From a bacterium HR32 (GTDB taxonomy: Bacteria > Sysuimicrobiota > Sysuimicrobiia > Sysuimicrobiales > Sysuimicrobiaceae), in assembly GCA_002898935.1 (NCBI GenBank), contig BEII01000070.1, forward strand, positions 1 through 7,546: 7,546 bases of DNA, in the 5' to 3' direction. The position numbers and the translations under genes are program-made. Positions 1 to 6,465 of the stretch are shown here, piece after piece. Within the stretch, counting starts at the first letter, position 1; each line of letters opens with the position of its first letter. The notes beneath the pieces were generated by a model. It worked only from the letters and a program-made list of their open reading frames with translations, did not search any database and was not told the origin of the DNA.

Positions 1-219
1 CTGGCCCTGCGGCTCGCGGAGCTTGAGGTGGTGCGGGCGGAGCTCGGCGAAGATCCGATCCTCCTGCTGGACGACGTGGTGGCGGAGCTGGATCGGGAGC
101 GCGCGCAGCGGCTGTTGCGGTCGCTGGAGGGCGGTCCGCAGGTGCTCGTGACCGCAACCGACCGGTCGGACTTGCCGGGCGCCCACGCCGTGTCGGTGGA
201 GGGGGTACGGGTAGGGTGA
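1..219 (+). CDS. recF: RecF, DNA repair/replication ATPase (C-terminal 72 residues, 5' end outside window)
   Basis: This is the C-terminal end of RecF, the SMC-like ABC ATPase that binds gapped DNA with RecO and RecR and helps load RecA. The reading frame is open from base 1, so the start lies upstream of the window. The visible part begins LALRLAELE, which in RecF directly follows the ABC signature motif (the signature itself is not in the window). It continues with a Walker B segment, ILLLDDVVAELD, at visible residues 20-31. There the Asp pair coordinates Mg and the AELD is the D-loop. The strand VLVTATD (48-54) follows, as in other RecF C-termini. The downstream neighbours dciA, remB and gyrB fit the conserved dnaA-dnaN-recF-gyrB origin region. 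The stop codon overlaps the GTG of the next gene, so the two are probably translationally coupled. The identity rests on the Walker B/D-loop pattern plus the gene order. Confidence 0.92.
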   Translation: MALRLAELEVVRAELGEDPILLLDDVVAELDRERAQRLLRSLEGGPQVLVTATDRSDLPGAHAVSVEGVRVG

Positions 220-488
220 GGCGGTTGCGGGACGTCCTGGAGCGCGTGGCTCCACCGGGGGTGGTGGAAGCAGGGGGTGTGCTCGCGGCGTGGAGGGAAG
301 TGGCCCGGCGCATGGGCACAGAGGCTTGCCCGGCGGACTTCCGGTCCGGCCGGCTCACCCTGTACGTGGCTACCCCCACCCGGGCCCAGGAACTGAGTTT
401 GCGTGCGCGCGAGATCGAGCGGGCGGTGAACGCGTCGCTCGGCGCGGAGCGCGTGCGCGAGGTGCGCGTGCGTGCGGCACCCAGGTAG
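216..488 (+). CDS. dciA: DciA-type DUF721 protein, predicted replicative helicase loader
   Basis: This 90-residue protein fits the DUF721/DciA family, the ancestral bacterial loader or operator of the DnaB helicase. The family has a KH-like core with a conserved Trp in the first helix followed by two strands and a Leu-rich helix. That layout is visible here: LAAWREVARRMG (residues 23-34, Trp26), the strand pair GRLTLYVATPTRAQEL (45-60), then the helix REIERAVNASLG (65-76) and the closing strand VREVRVRA. At 90 residues it is a minimal version with almost no extension outside the core. The GTG start overlaps the recF stop as GTGA, and a GGAGGGGG stretch at 198-205 lies 10 bases upstream. A recF–DUF721–gyrB order is common in GC-rich Gram-positive bacteria. 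Family assignment is from motif recognition; the helicase-loading role is inferred from characterised members. Confidence 0.85.
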   Translation: MRRLRDVLERVAPPGVVEAGGVLAAWREVARRMGTEACPADFRSGRLTLYVATPTRAQELSLRAREIERAVNASLGAERVREVRVRAAPR

Positions 489-490
489 CC

Positions 491-778
491 ATGTACGTCC
501 ACATCGGCGACGAGGTCGTGGTGCCGGCGCGGGAGCTAGTGGCCATCCTGGACGCCCGGCTCCTGCAGGGCTCTGAGGCGAACCAGGCGTTCTTCGCGCG
601 GGAGGCCTCCGCGGGCCGCATCAGGGCCCACCATTGGGGCGGGGCCCGGTCCGTCGTGTTGACCACGCGTGGCGTGTACCCCTCCCCCATCTCCCCCAGG
701 ACCTTGGCCCGGAGGGTGCTCGCCGCATCCGGGCCATCTGGCGCAAACCCGCTCCCTGAGCCCACCAGGGCCGGTTGA
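491..778 (+). CDS. remB: RemB (DUF370 / RemA family) regulatory protein
   Basis: This 95-residue protein resembles Bacillus subtilis RemB (YaaB), which lies at the same place between recF and gyrB. RemA-family proteins are small DNA-binding regulators linked to extracellular matrix and osmoprotection genes. The role of RemB itself is less clear. Recognisable features are the N-terminus MYVHIGDEVVVPARELVAIL (1-20) and the C-terminal core RSVVLTTRGVYPSPISPRTL (53-72), whose pattern of hydrophobic strand, Y-x-SP and S-x-x-TL-x-x-R is shared with RemB. Residues 78-95, rich in Gly, Pro and Ser, look like a disordered extension. The ATG at 491 is 2 bases after the dciA stop and has only a weak AGGT upstream, so it probably depends on coupling. 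A longer frame opens upstream at 290 but only overlaps dciA; the family N-terminus fixes the start at 491. The stop codon lies in the -35 hexamer of the gyrB promoter. Confidence 0.85.
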   Translation: MYVHIGDEVVVPARELVAILDARLLQGSEANQAFFAREASAGRIRAHHWGGARSVVLTTRGVYPSPISPRTLARRVLAASGPSGANPLPEPTRAG

Positions 779-804
779 CCCCCGGCCGTATCGGCTGCTA
801 TTCT
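775..804 (+). promoter_or_regulatory. Predicted extended -10 sigma-70-type promoter of the gyrBA operon
   Basis: The -35 element TTGACC (775-780) matches the consensus at 5 of 6 positions. An 18-base spacer separates it from TATTCT (799-804), which matches TATAAT at 4 of 6. A TG one base upstream of the -10 (796-797) makes it an extended -10. The predicted transcript starts around 811-814, leaving a leader of roughly 45 bases before gyrB. It is the best promoter I can see in the window and stands out in AT content from its surroundings. Its placement directly before gyrB supports separate transcription of gyrBA, in addition to any read-through from recF-dciA-remB. Confidence 0.7.
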
Positions 805-813
805 TCTTCTGTT

Positions 814-837
814 ATGCGCGTTCTGAAGACACCCTAG
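814..837 (+). other. Possible 7-codon upstream ORF in the gyrB leader
   Basis: ATG at 814 opens a reading frame encoding MRVLKTP and ending at TAG 835-837, 20 bases before the gyrB start and just before its GAGGG ribosome-binding site. The ATG lies 9 bases after the -10 hexamer, so a transcript starting exactly there would make it a leaderless start. No Shine-Dalgarno sequence can precede it on that transcript. It could be chance, as short ATG-to-stop stretches are common. I see no translational evidence beyond its position. Confidence 0.2.
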
Positions 838-857
838 CGTCCGAGGGCCGACCGCAG

Positions 858-2753
858 ATGAGCGAACGCGGATACGACGCACACCAGATCCAGGTCCTTG
901 AGGGTCTGGAGGCCGTCCGGCGCAGGCCCGGCATGTACGTGGGCAGCACAGGCGCTTCGGGGCTCCACCACCTGCTGTACGAGGTGGTGGACAACAGCGT
1001 GGACGAAGCGCTGGCCGGCCGCGCCACCCGAATCGAGGTGGTCCTGCACAAGGACGGGAGCGCCACGGTGGTGGACGACGGCGGCGGCATCCCCGTGGAG
1101 GTGCACCCGCAGACCGGCAAGTCCACGGTGGAGACCGTCCTGACAATCCTGCACGCCGGCGGGAAGTTCGGGGGCGGCGCGTACAAGGTCTCCGGCGGCC
1201 TGCACGGGGTCGGGGTTTCGGTGGTGAACGCCCTTTCGGAGTGGCTGGAGGTGGAGGTCCGACGGGGCGGGTACCGCTGGCGCCAGCGCTACCAGCGCGG
1301 TAAGCCGACCACGGATCTGGAGCGGGTGGGTCAGGCGTCCGGGACCGGAACGCGGGTGTCCTTCCTGCCTGACCGGGAGATCTTCGTGGAGACGGAGTTC
1401 CACTACGATACGGTCCGCCAGCGCCTGGAGGAGCTCGCGTACCTGGTGGCGGGTCTCCGCCTCATCCTGGTGGACGAGCGGACCGGACAGCGGGAAGAGT
1501 TCCGCTACGAGGGAGGGGTGCGGGAGCTCGTCCGCGCGGCGAACCGCCACCGGAAGGTCCTGAACGACCCGCCGTTCCACGCGCGGCGGGAGCGCGACGG
1601 CGTGGACGTGGAGGTGGCTGTCCAGTACAACGAGGGCTACGTGGAACACGTGCTGTCCTTCGTGAACACCATTCCCACCACGGAGGGCGGGATGCACGTG
1701 GTGGGCTTCCGGTCGGCCCTCACCCGGGTGGTGAACGACTACGCCCGCCGCCAGGGGCTGCTCAAGGAGCAGGACGGCTCCCTCGCCGGGGAGGACGTGC
1801 GCGAGGGGCTGTGCGCGGTCATCAGCCTGAAGATGACCGACCCGCAGTTCGAGGGCCAGACCAAGACGAAGCTGGGCAACACCGAGGTCAAGGGCCTGGT
1901 GGAGTCGGTGGTGGGTGAGACGTTCGGGGACTACCTGGAGACCCACCCCACGGAGGCGCGGCGGATCGTCGCGAAGGCCATCCAGGCGATGCGGGCCCGG
2001 GAGGCGGCCAAGCAGGCGCGGGACCTGGTGCGCCGCAAGAGCGCGCTGGAGGTCAGCACCCTGCCCGGGAAGCTCGCGGACTGCGCGGAGCGGGATCCCC
2101 TGCGCAGCGAGCTATTCATCGTGGAGGGCGATTCCGCGGGCGGGTCCGCCAAGCAGGGCCGGGACCGGCGGTTCCAGGCCATCCTGCCCATCCAGGGCAA
2201 GATCCTCAACGTGGAGAAGGCGCGGCTGGACCGCATGCTGAACCACGAGGAGATCCGGGCCATCATCACCGCCCTGGGCACGGGCATCGGCGCGGAGTTC
2301 GACTTGGCCAAGCGCCGGTACGACAAGGTGATTCTGATGACCGACGCGGACGTGGACGGCGCGCACATCCGCACCCTGCTGCTGACCTTCTTCTACCGGT
2401 ACATGCGGGAGCTCATCGAGCACGGAAAGGTGTACGTGGCCCTGCCCCCCCTCTACCTGGTGCGAAACGGCAAGCGCAAGCGGTACGCGTACTCGGACGA
2501 AGAGCTAGCGGCCACCCTGAAGGAGTTCGGGGAGGACAGCGAGGTCCAGCGGTACAAGGGCTTGGGCGAGATGAACCCCGACCAGCTGTGGGAGACCACC
2601 ATGGACCCCGCCCGGCGCACCCTGGTGCGGGTGGAGCTGGAGGACGCGGAGGAGGCGGACCGCATCTTCCGCACCCTCATGGGGGAAGAGGTGGAGCCGC
2701 GGCGGCAGTTCATTGTGCGCTACGCGCGCGAGGTGCGCAACCTCGACATCTAG
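858..2753 (+). CDS. gyrB: DNA gyrase subunit B
   Basis: GyrB is the ATPase and metal-binding half of gyrase (A2B2), which introduces negative supercoils into DNA. At 631 residues it is the short form, like the B. subtilis protein, without the extra insertion of E. coli. The GHKL ATPase domain (about 1-220) keeps Glu42 and Asn46 in EVVDNSVDEA, Asp73 in DDGGGIP, and the lid motif GGLHGVG (113-119), at numbering nearly identical to E. coli. A transducer domain follows. The Toprim domain has EGDSAGG (Glu423) and DADVD (496-500) for Mg, and the C-terminal segment carries QRYKGLGEMN. The start at 858 gives the typical N-terminus MSERGYDAHQIQVLEGLEAV, with GAGGG at 843-847. The frame is open upstream to 669, but that part lies across remB and the promoter. 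The residue matching E. coli Lys447 is Gln446. gyrA follows after 24 bases. Confidence 0.98.
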   Translation: MSERGYDAHQIQVLEGLEAVRRRPGMYVGSTGASGLHHLLYEVVDNSVDEALAGRATRIEVVLHKDGSATVVDDGGGIPVEVHPQTGKSTVETVLTILHAGGKFGGGAYKVSGGLHGVGVSVVNALSEWLEVEVRRGGYRWRQRYQRGKPTTDLERVGQASGTGTRVSFLPDREIFVETEFHYDTVRQRLEELAYLVAGLRLILVDERTGQREEFRYEGGVRELVRAANRHRKVLNDPPFHARRERDGVDVEVAVQYNEGYVEHVLSFVNTIPTTEGGMHVVGFRSALTRVVNDYARRQGLLKEQDGSLAGEDVREGLCAVISLKMTDPQFEGQTKTKLGNTEVKGLVESVVGETFGDYLETHPTEARRIVAKAIQAMRAREAAKQARDLVRRKSALEVSTLPGKLADCAERDPLRSELFIVEGDSAGGSAKQGRDRRFQAILPIQGKILNVEKARLDRMLNHEEIRAIITALGTGIGAEFDLAKRRYDKVILMTDADVDGAHIRTLLLTFFYRYMRELIEHGKVYVALPPLYLVRNGKRKRYAYSDEELAATLKEFGEDSEVQRYKGLGEMNPDQLWETTMDPARRTLVRVELEDAEEADRIFRTLMGEEVEPRRQFIVRYAREVRNLDI

Positions 2754-2777
2754 GAACCCGTGAGCGGAGGCGTACCC

Positions 2778-5198
2778 ATGGAGGAACGCATCGTCCCGAA
2801 GCCCGTGGAGCGGGAGATGCAGGAGGCGTACCTGGACTACGCCATGTCCGTCATCGTGTCCCGGGCCCTCCCGGACGTGCGGGACGGGCTCAAGCCGGTG
2901 CAGCGCCGGGTCCTGGTGGCCATGAACGACCTGGGCCTGGCGCCCAACCGGCCGTACCGCAAGTGCGCGAAGATCTGCGGGGACACCTCCGGCAACTACC
3001 ACCCCCACGGGGAGGCGGTGATCTACCCCACCCTCGTCCGCTTGGCACAGCCGTGGGTCATGCGCTACCCGCTCGTGGACGGCCAGGGGAACTTCGGGAG
3101 CGTGGACGACGACCCCCCGGCCCAGATGCGCTACACCGAAGCGCGCCTCACGCCGATCGCGATGGAGATGCTGGCGGACCTGGACAAGGACACCGTGGAC
3201 TTCGTCCCCAACTTCGACCAGACGCGGCGGGAGCCTGTGGTGCTGCCCGCACGCTTCCCGAACCTGCTGGTGAACGGCGCCTCCGGCATCGCGGTGGGCA
3301 TGGCCACCAACATTCCGCCCCACAACCTGGGCGAGGTGGTGGACGCCCTGGTGGCCCTGCTGGACGACCCGGACCTCCCCACCGACGAACTGCTGCGCCT
3401 GGTGAAGGGCCCGGACTTCCCCACGGGCGGCCTGATCCTGGGCCGGGAGGGCATCCGGGAGGCGTACACCACCGGGCGCGGGTCCATCGTCATGCGCGCC
3501 AAGGCCACGGTGGAGGAACTGCGGGGCGGCCGGGCGGCCATCGTGGTGACGGAGCTGCCGTACATGGTGAACAAGGCCGCGCTCATCAGCCGGATCGCGG
3601 AGCTCGTGCGGGACAAGAAGGTCCAGGGCGTGAGCGACCTGCGGGACGAGAGCGACCGGGAAGGCATCCGGGTGGTGGTGGAGCTGCGGCGCGAGGCGAA
3701 CCCCCAGGTGGTCCTCAACCAGCTGTACAAACACACGCAGATGCAGACCAGCTTCGGAGCCATCCTCCTAGCCCTGGTGGGCGGGGTCCCCCGGCAGCTC
3801 ACCCTGCGGGAGCTGCTGGTCCACTACCTGGAGCACCGCCGGCAGGTGGTGACCCGGCGCACGCGGTTCGAGCTGGCCCGGGCGGAGGAGCGCGCGCACG
3901 TCCTGGAAGGGCTCAAGGTGGCCCTGGACCACCTGGACGCCGTGGTCCAGCTCATCCGGGCGGCCAAGGACGTGCCCACGGCGCGGGCGGGGCTCGTGCA
4001 GCGGTTCGGGCTCAGCGAGCGGCAGGCGGACGCCATCCTGGAGATGCGGCTCGCGCGCCTCACGGCCCTGGAGCGCAGCAAGGTGGAGGAGGAGTACCGG
4101 GAGCTGCTCAAGGCCATCGCGTACTACCAGGACGTGTTGCGGGACCCCAAGAAGGTGGCAGCGGTGGTGCGGGAGGAGTTGCTGGAGGTGAAGGCCAAGT
4201 ACGGGGACGCCCGCCGGACCCGGATCGTCTCCGGGAAGGAAGTCACCTTCGAGGAGGAGGACCTGGTGCCGGACTCCGAGGTGGTCATCACCCTCACCCG
4301 GCACGGGTACGTGAAGCGGGTGCCGCTGGAGACCTACCGGGCCCAGCGCCGCGGGGGCAAGGGGATCGTGGGCGCCACGGCCCGCGAGGAGGACTTCGTG
4401 GAGCACGTGGTGGTCACGCACAACCACGCGTACCTGCTCTTCTTCACCAACCGGGGCAAGGTGTACCGCCTGCGGGCCTTCGAAATCCCGGAGTCCGGCC
4501 GCACCGCGCGGGGGACCGGCCTGATGAACCTCGTGGGGATCTCGGTGAACGAGCGGGTGAACGCCATCATCCCCATCCGGTCTTTCGAGGACGCGGGGTA
4601 CCTGTTCATGGCCACCCGGCGGGGGATGGTCAAGCGCACGGGCCTCATGGAGTTCGTGAACGCCAAACGGGCGGGGATCTTGGCGGTGCACCTGCAGGAG
4701 GGCGACGAGCTCGTGGGGGTGCGGCGCACGGACGGCAAGCAGGAGGTGATCCTCGCCACCCGCCAGGGGCAGTGCATCCGGTTCAAGGAGGCCGGGGTGC
4801 GGGAGACGGGCCGCGCGGCCGCGGGGGTGGTGGGGATCCGGCTGCGGCCCGGGGACGAGGTGGTGGGCGTGGCGGTGGCCAGCGAGAAGCCGGAGCTGCT
4901 CACGGTGACGGACCTGGGCTACGGAAAGCGCACGCCGGTCTCGGAGTACCGCCTGCAGGCCCGGGGTGGGTACGGGGTACGGAACATCCGGCTGTCCAGC
5001 AAGAACGGCAGGGTGGTGGCCGTGCGGGCGGTGGCGGAGGACGACGAGCTGCTGCTCGCAACCGAGTCCGGCCAGATCCTCCGGACGCTGGTCCGGTACA
5101 TCAGCACCGTGGGCCGCTCCGCCCAGGGTGTGCGGGTCATGCGCCTGGACCCGGGGGACCGGGTGTCCGCGGTGGCGGTGGTGGAGGCGGAGCGGTAG
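2778..5198 (+). CDS. gyrA: DNA gyrase subunit A
   Basis: GyrA cuts and rejoins DNA in the gyrase A2B2 complex and wraps DNA through its C-terminal pinwheel. This 806-residue protein has the winged-helix domain with catalytic Arg118-Tyr119 in MRYTEARL, then the tower and the coiled-coil hinge (about 345-480). The C-terminal domain (about 495-806) has six blade-like repeats and an exact GyrA box, QRRGGKG, at 523-529; this box is what marks gyrase rather than topoisomerase IV. No acidic tail follows the last blade. I chose ATG 2778 because GGAGG at 2766-2770 is ideally spaced from it. An in-frame GTG at 2760 would add 6 residues but has a poorer ribosome-binding site. In the drug-binding helix, positions matching E. 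coli Ser83 and Asp87 are Ala80 and Pro84. The gene is co-transcribed with gyrB. Confidence 0.98.
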   Translation: MEERIVPKPVEREMQEAYLDYAMSVIVSRALPDVRDGLKPVQRRVLVAMNDLGLAPNRPYRKCAKICGDTSGNYHPHGEAVIYPTLVRLAQPWVMRYPLVDGQGNFGSVDDDPPAQMRYTEARLTPIAMEMLADLDKDTVDFVPNFDQTRREPVVLPARFPNLLVNGASGIAVGMATNIPPHNLGEVVDALVALLDDPDLPTDELLRLVKGPDFPTGGLILGREGIREAYTTGRGSIVMRAKATVEELRGGRAAIVVTELPYMVNKAALISRIAELVRDKKVQGVSDLRDESDREGIRVVVELRREANPQVVLNQLYKHTQMQTSFGAILLALVGGVPRQLTLRELLVHYLEHRRQVVTRRTRFELARAEERAHVLEGLKVALDHLDAVVQLIRAAKDVPTARAGLVQRFGLSERQADAILEMRLARLTALERSKVEEEYRELLKAIAYYQDVLRDPKKVAAVVREELLEVKAKYGDARRTRIVSGKEVTFEEEDLVPDSEVVITLTRHGYVKRVPLETYRAQRRGGKGIVGATAREEDFVEHVVVTHNHAYLLFFTNRGKVYRLRAFEIPESGRTARGTGLMNLVGISVNERVNAIIPIRSFEDAGYLFMATRRGMVKRTGLMEFVNAKRAGILAVHLQEGDELVGVRRTDGKQEVILATRQGQCIRFKEAGVRETGRAAAGVVGIRLRPGDEVVGVAVASEKPELLTVTDLGYGKRTPVSEYRLQARGGYGVRNIRLSSKNGRVVAVRAVAEDDELLLATESGQILRTLVRYISTVGRSAQGVRVMRLDPGDRVSAVAVVEAER

Positions 5199-5210
5199 CT
5201 ACAGGCGCCG

Positions 5211-5227
5211 TGGGGTCCGGAACCCCA
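5211..5227 (+). other. Small hairpin after gyrA, not a convincing terminator
   Basis: TGGGGT (5211-5216) pairs with ACCCCA (5222-5227) across a 5-base loop, 13 bases after the gyrA stop. No run of T follows, so it lacks the hallmark of an intrinsic terminator. A second weaker stem, GCGGG/CCCGC (5236-5240 with 5247-5251), lies downstream and overlaps the first hup-leader repeat. The hairpin could stabilise the 3' end of the gyrBA message or act in a factor-dependent stop. Confidence 0.35.
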
Positions 5228-5246
5228 GGAACGGTGCGGGTTTGGG

Positions 5247-5275
5247 CCCGCGGGGAAGAGGAGTCGCCCGCGGGG
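5247..5275. repeat. Two copies of CCCGCGGGG, 20 bp apart, in the hup upstream region
   Basis: The 9-base sequence CCCGCGGGG occurs at 5247-5255 and again at 5267-5275. Each copy contains the 8-base perfect palindrome CCCGCGGG. The start-to-start distance is exactly 20 bp, close to two helical turns, so both sites would face the same side of the DNA. The second copy lies 3 bases before a candidate -10 hexamer for hup. The layout resembles a tandem operator, but GC-rich palindromes are fairly frequent by chance in DNA of this composition. Confidence 0.4.
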
Positions 5276-5278
5276 CCG

Positions 5279-5284
5279 TAGAAT
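5279..5284 (+). promoter_or_regulatory. Candidate -10 element of a hup promoter
   Basis: TAGAAT matches TATAAT at 5 of 6 positions and lies 41 bases before the hup start. No recognisable -35 hexamer is found at the usual spacing (the bases there are AAGAGG), and there is no extended TG. A real promoter here would need an activator or an unusual sigma preference. The GC-rich repeats at 5247-5275 overlap the -35 and spacer region. Confidence 0.35.
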
Positions 5285-5325
5285 CGGAAGGGCCGGACCA
5301 CACACCGCACGGAGGGGAGGAGCCG

Positions 5326-5598
5326 ATGAACAAGGAGCAGCTGATCGAGCGGGTCGCCACGAAGACCGGCCTGAGCAAGAAGGACGCCAGCGCTGCCCTG
5401 GACGCCATCCTGGACGGGATCACGGGGGCCCTCAAGAAGGGCGAGAAGGTGACCCTGGTGGGGTTCGGAACGTTCACCGTCCGGCGTCGGAAGGCGCGGG
5501 AGGGCCGCAACCCGCAGACGGGCGAGAAGATCAAGATCCCCGCGCGCAAGGTGCCGGCGTTCACCGCGGGCAAGGAGCTCAAGGCCCAGGTGAAGTAG
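5326..5598 (+). CDS. hup: HU family nucleoid DNA-binding protein
   Basis: This 90-residue protein is a standard-length HU, the small dimeric protein that bends and compacts DNA and supports replication and recombination. Residues 1-40 form the two-helix dimer base (MNKEQLIERVATKTGLSKKD onwards). The family signature GFGTF lies at 46-50, and the DNA-grasping arm RNPQTGEKIKIPARKVPAF (61-79) carries Pro63, which intercalates in the minor groove. A strong purine-rich ribosome-binding site, GGAGGGGAGGAG (5311-5322), precedes the ATG. The frame is open upstream as a shadow of gyrA, but the family N-terminus fixes the start. Adjacency to gyrase puts two supercoiling and DNA-topology functions side by side, and the leader has a possible promoter of its own. 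I cannot distinguish HU from IHF by sequence alone, but a single homodimeric HU is the likely case. Confidence 0.97.
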   Translation: MNKEQLIERVATKTGLSKKDASAALDAILDGITGALKKGEKVTLVGFGTFTVRRRKAREGRNPQTGEKIKIPARKVPAFTAGKELKAQVK

Positions 5599-5618
5599 GG
5601 CCTCCCACGGGGCCGGCC

Positions 5619-5656
5619 AGGCGCTCGGGGCGGTGCGCCTCCGGGCGCCTTGCTTT
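5619..5656 (+). terminator. Possible intrinsic terminator/attenuator after hup
   Basis: GCGCC (5635-5639) pairs with GGCGC (5644-5648) around the stable-looking loop TCCG, followed by CTTGCTTT, a weak T-rich tract. An upstream segment, AGGCGC (5619-5624), can instead pair with GCGCCT (5635-5640), which would prevent the first hairpin. The stem is short and the T tract is interrupted, so termination would be partial. The hairpin ends only 12 bases before the next start codon, where a ribosome-binding site would normally be. Confidence 0.4.
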
Positions 5657-5660
5657 CGCT

Positions 5661-6446
5661 GTGGAGATCCGGGAGGCATCGGCCGAGGACCTCCCAGGGC
5701 TCGCCGCACTCCCCGCAGCCGACCTGCCGGAGGAGTGGACGGCCTGGGCAGACGAACCGCACCGAACCCTGGTGGCGGTACGCGCGGGCCAGGTGGTGGG
5801 CGCGGTGAACGCGGCCGTCGTGGGCCCCAACGAGGGCTGGGTCGAGGGCCTGCGCGTGCGAGGGGAGGACTTGGCCCTGGAGGACCGCCTGGTGGCTGAG
5901 GCCGCGCGGCTCCTGGGGACGTACGGTGTCACCCTGCTCCGCAGCGCGGCGCCCACCGACCGGGTGCCCGGGTGGCTGACGCGGCGTATGGACGAGGTCT
6001 GTCGGTTCCAGGTCCGCGTGGACGGTGACCCCGGCCCGGCTGCGGGCGTCCCGCCCGTACCCCCCGAGGCTGCGGGCGCCGCGGCAGCGGTCCTTGAGTC
6101 GCACCTCCTGAGGTATGCCCGGGGGCTACTGCCCCTGGGCTGGCGGTGGCGGGCGTTCCAGGCCGCCATGGCCCGGGCCGCGGCCCGGGAGCGCAGGCTG
6201 CTGGCGCTGGACCGTCAGGGCGCGGTGCTGTTTCTGCGGCGGGGTCCGGACCGGCTCGTTTCGGCCGTGACGGGCTCGCAGACGCAGGCGCTGGTGGCCG
6301 CTGTGCGGTCGGACCCCGGGGCGCGGGGAAGACTGGCGTGCTTCCTCCCGCAAACGTCCCCCGAGGCGGAGGCGTTCCGGGGATGGCCCGCCCACCCCTG
6401 GTGTCCGGAGGGCGTGGCGGTGTACGAAGGTCCCGTGGGGGCGTGA
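5661..6446 (+). CDS. GNAT-fold protein with degenerate acetyl-CoA loop, function unknown
   Basis: The 261-residue protein starts like a GNAT acetyltransferase: VEIREASAEDLPGLAAL is the usual first strand and helix, and the strands TLVAVRAGQVVGAVNAAVV (37-55) and GWVEGLRV (59-66) follow. In active GNATs the last strand leads into a Gly-rich Q/R-x-x-G-x-G/A loop that holds acetyl-CoA. Here that place reads RGEDLALEDRLVAEA (67-81) and has no such loop. The C-terminal half (about 140-261) has strands such as RRLLALDRQGAVLFLRRG (178-195) that could be a second GNAT-like half, as in tandem GNAT proteins. The GTG start is the first possible start after hup and fits the family N-terminus, but I see no ribosome-binding site. 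Catalytic activity and substrate are unknown. The next gene follows after 19 bases. Confidence 0.6.
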   Translation: MEIREASAEDLPGLAALPAADLPEEWTAWADEPHRTLVAVRAGQVVGAVNAAVVGPNEGWVEGLRVRGEDLALEDRLVAEAARLLGTYGVTLLRSAAPTDRVPGWLTRRMDEVCRFQVRVDGDPGPAAGVPPVPPEAAGAAAAVLESHLLRYARGLLPLGWRWRAFQAAMARAAARERRLLALDRQGAVLFLRRGPDRLVSAVTGSQTQALVAAVRSDPGARGRLACFLPQTSPEAEAFRGWPAHPWCPEGVAVYEGPVGA

Positions 6447-6465
6447 GGCGGCAGGAGGTGTGAAA

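Noticed and set aside
290..490. Longer RemB starting inside dciA
   Set aside because: The added residues are a Gly/Pro/Arg-rich shadow of dciA, and RemB proteins begin at the MYVHIGD segment.
669..857. N-terminal extension of GyrB from an upstream in-frame start
   Set aside because: The extension overlaps remB in another frame and covers the predicted promoter. GyrB proteins start at the MSERGYDAHQIQ segment, as at 858.
2505..3734. A 409-codon frame on the - strand across gyrB and gyrA, and others such as 834-1946 and 3768-4691
   Set aside because: They are His-, Val- and Leu-rich mirror translations of conserved gyrase codons, with no recognisable domain. They cross the gyrB-gyrA junction without any link to a promoter.
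2588..5281. An 897-codon open frame on the + strand running through all of gyrA in another frame
   Set aside because: In DNA this GC-rich, stop codons are rare in alternative frames. The translation is a low-complexity Gly/Pro/Arg/Ala sequence, as expected for a shadow of a strongly codon-biased gene.
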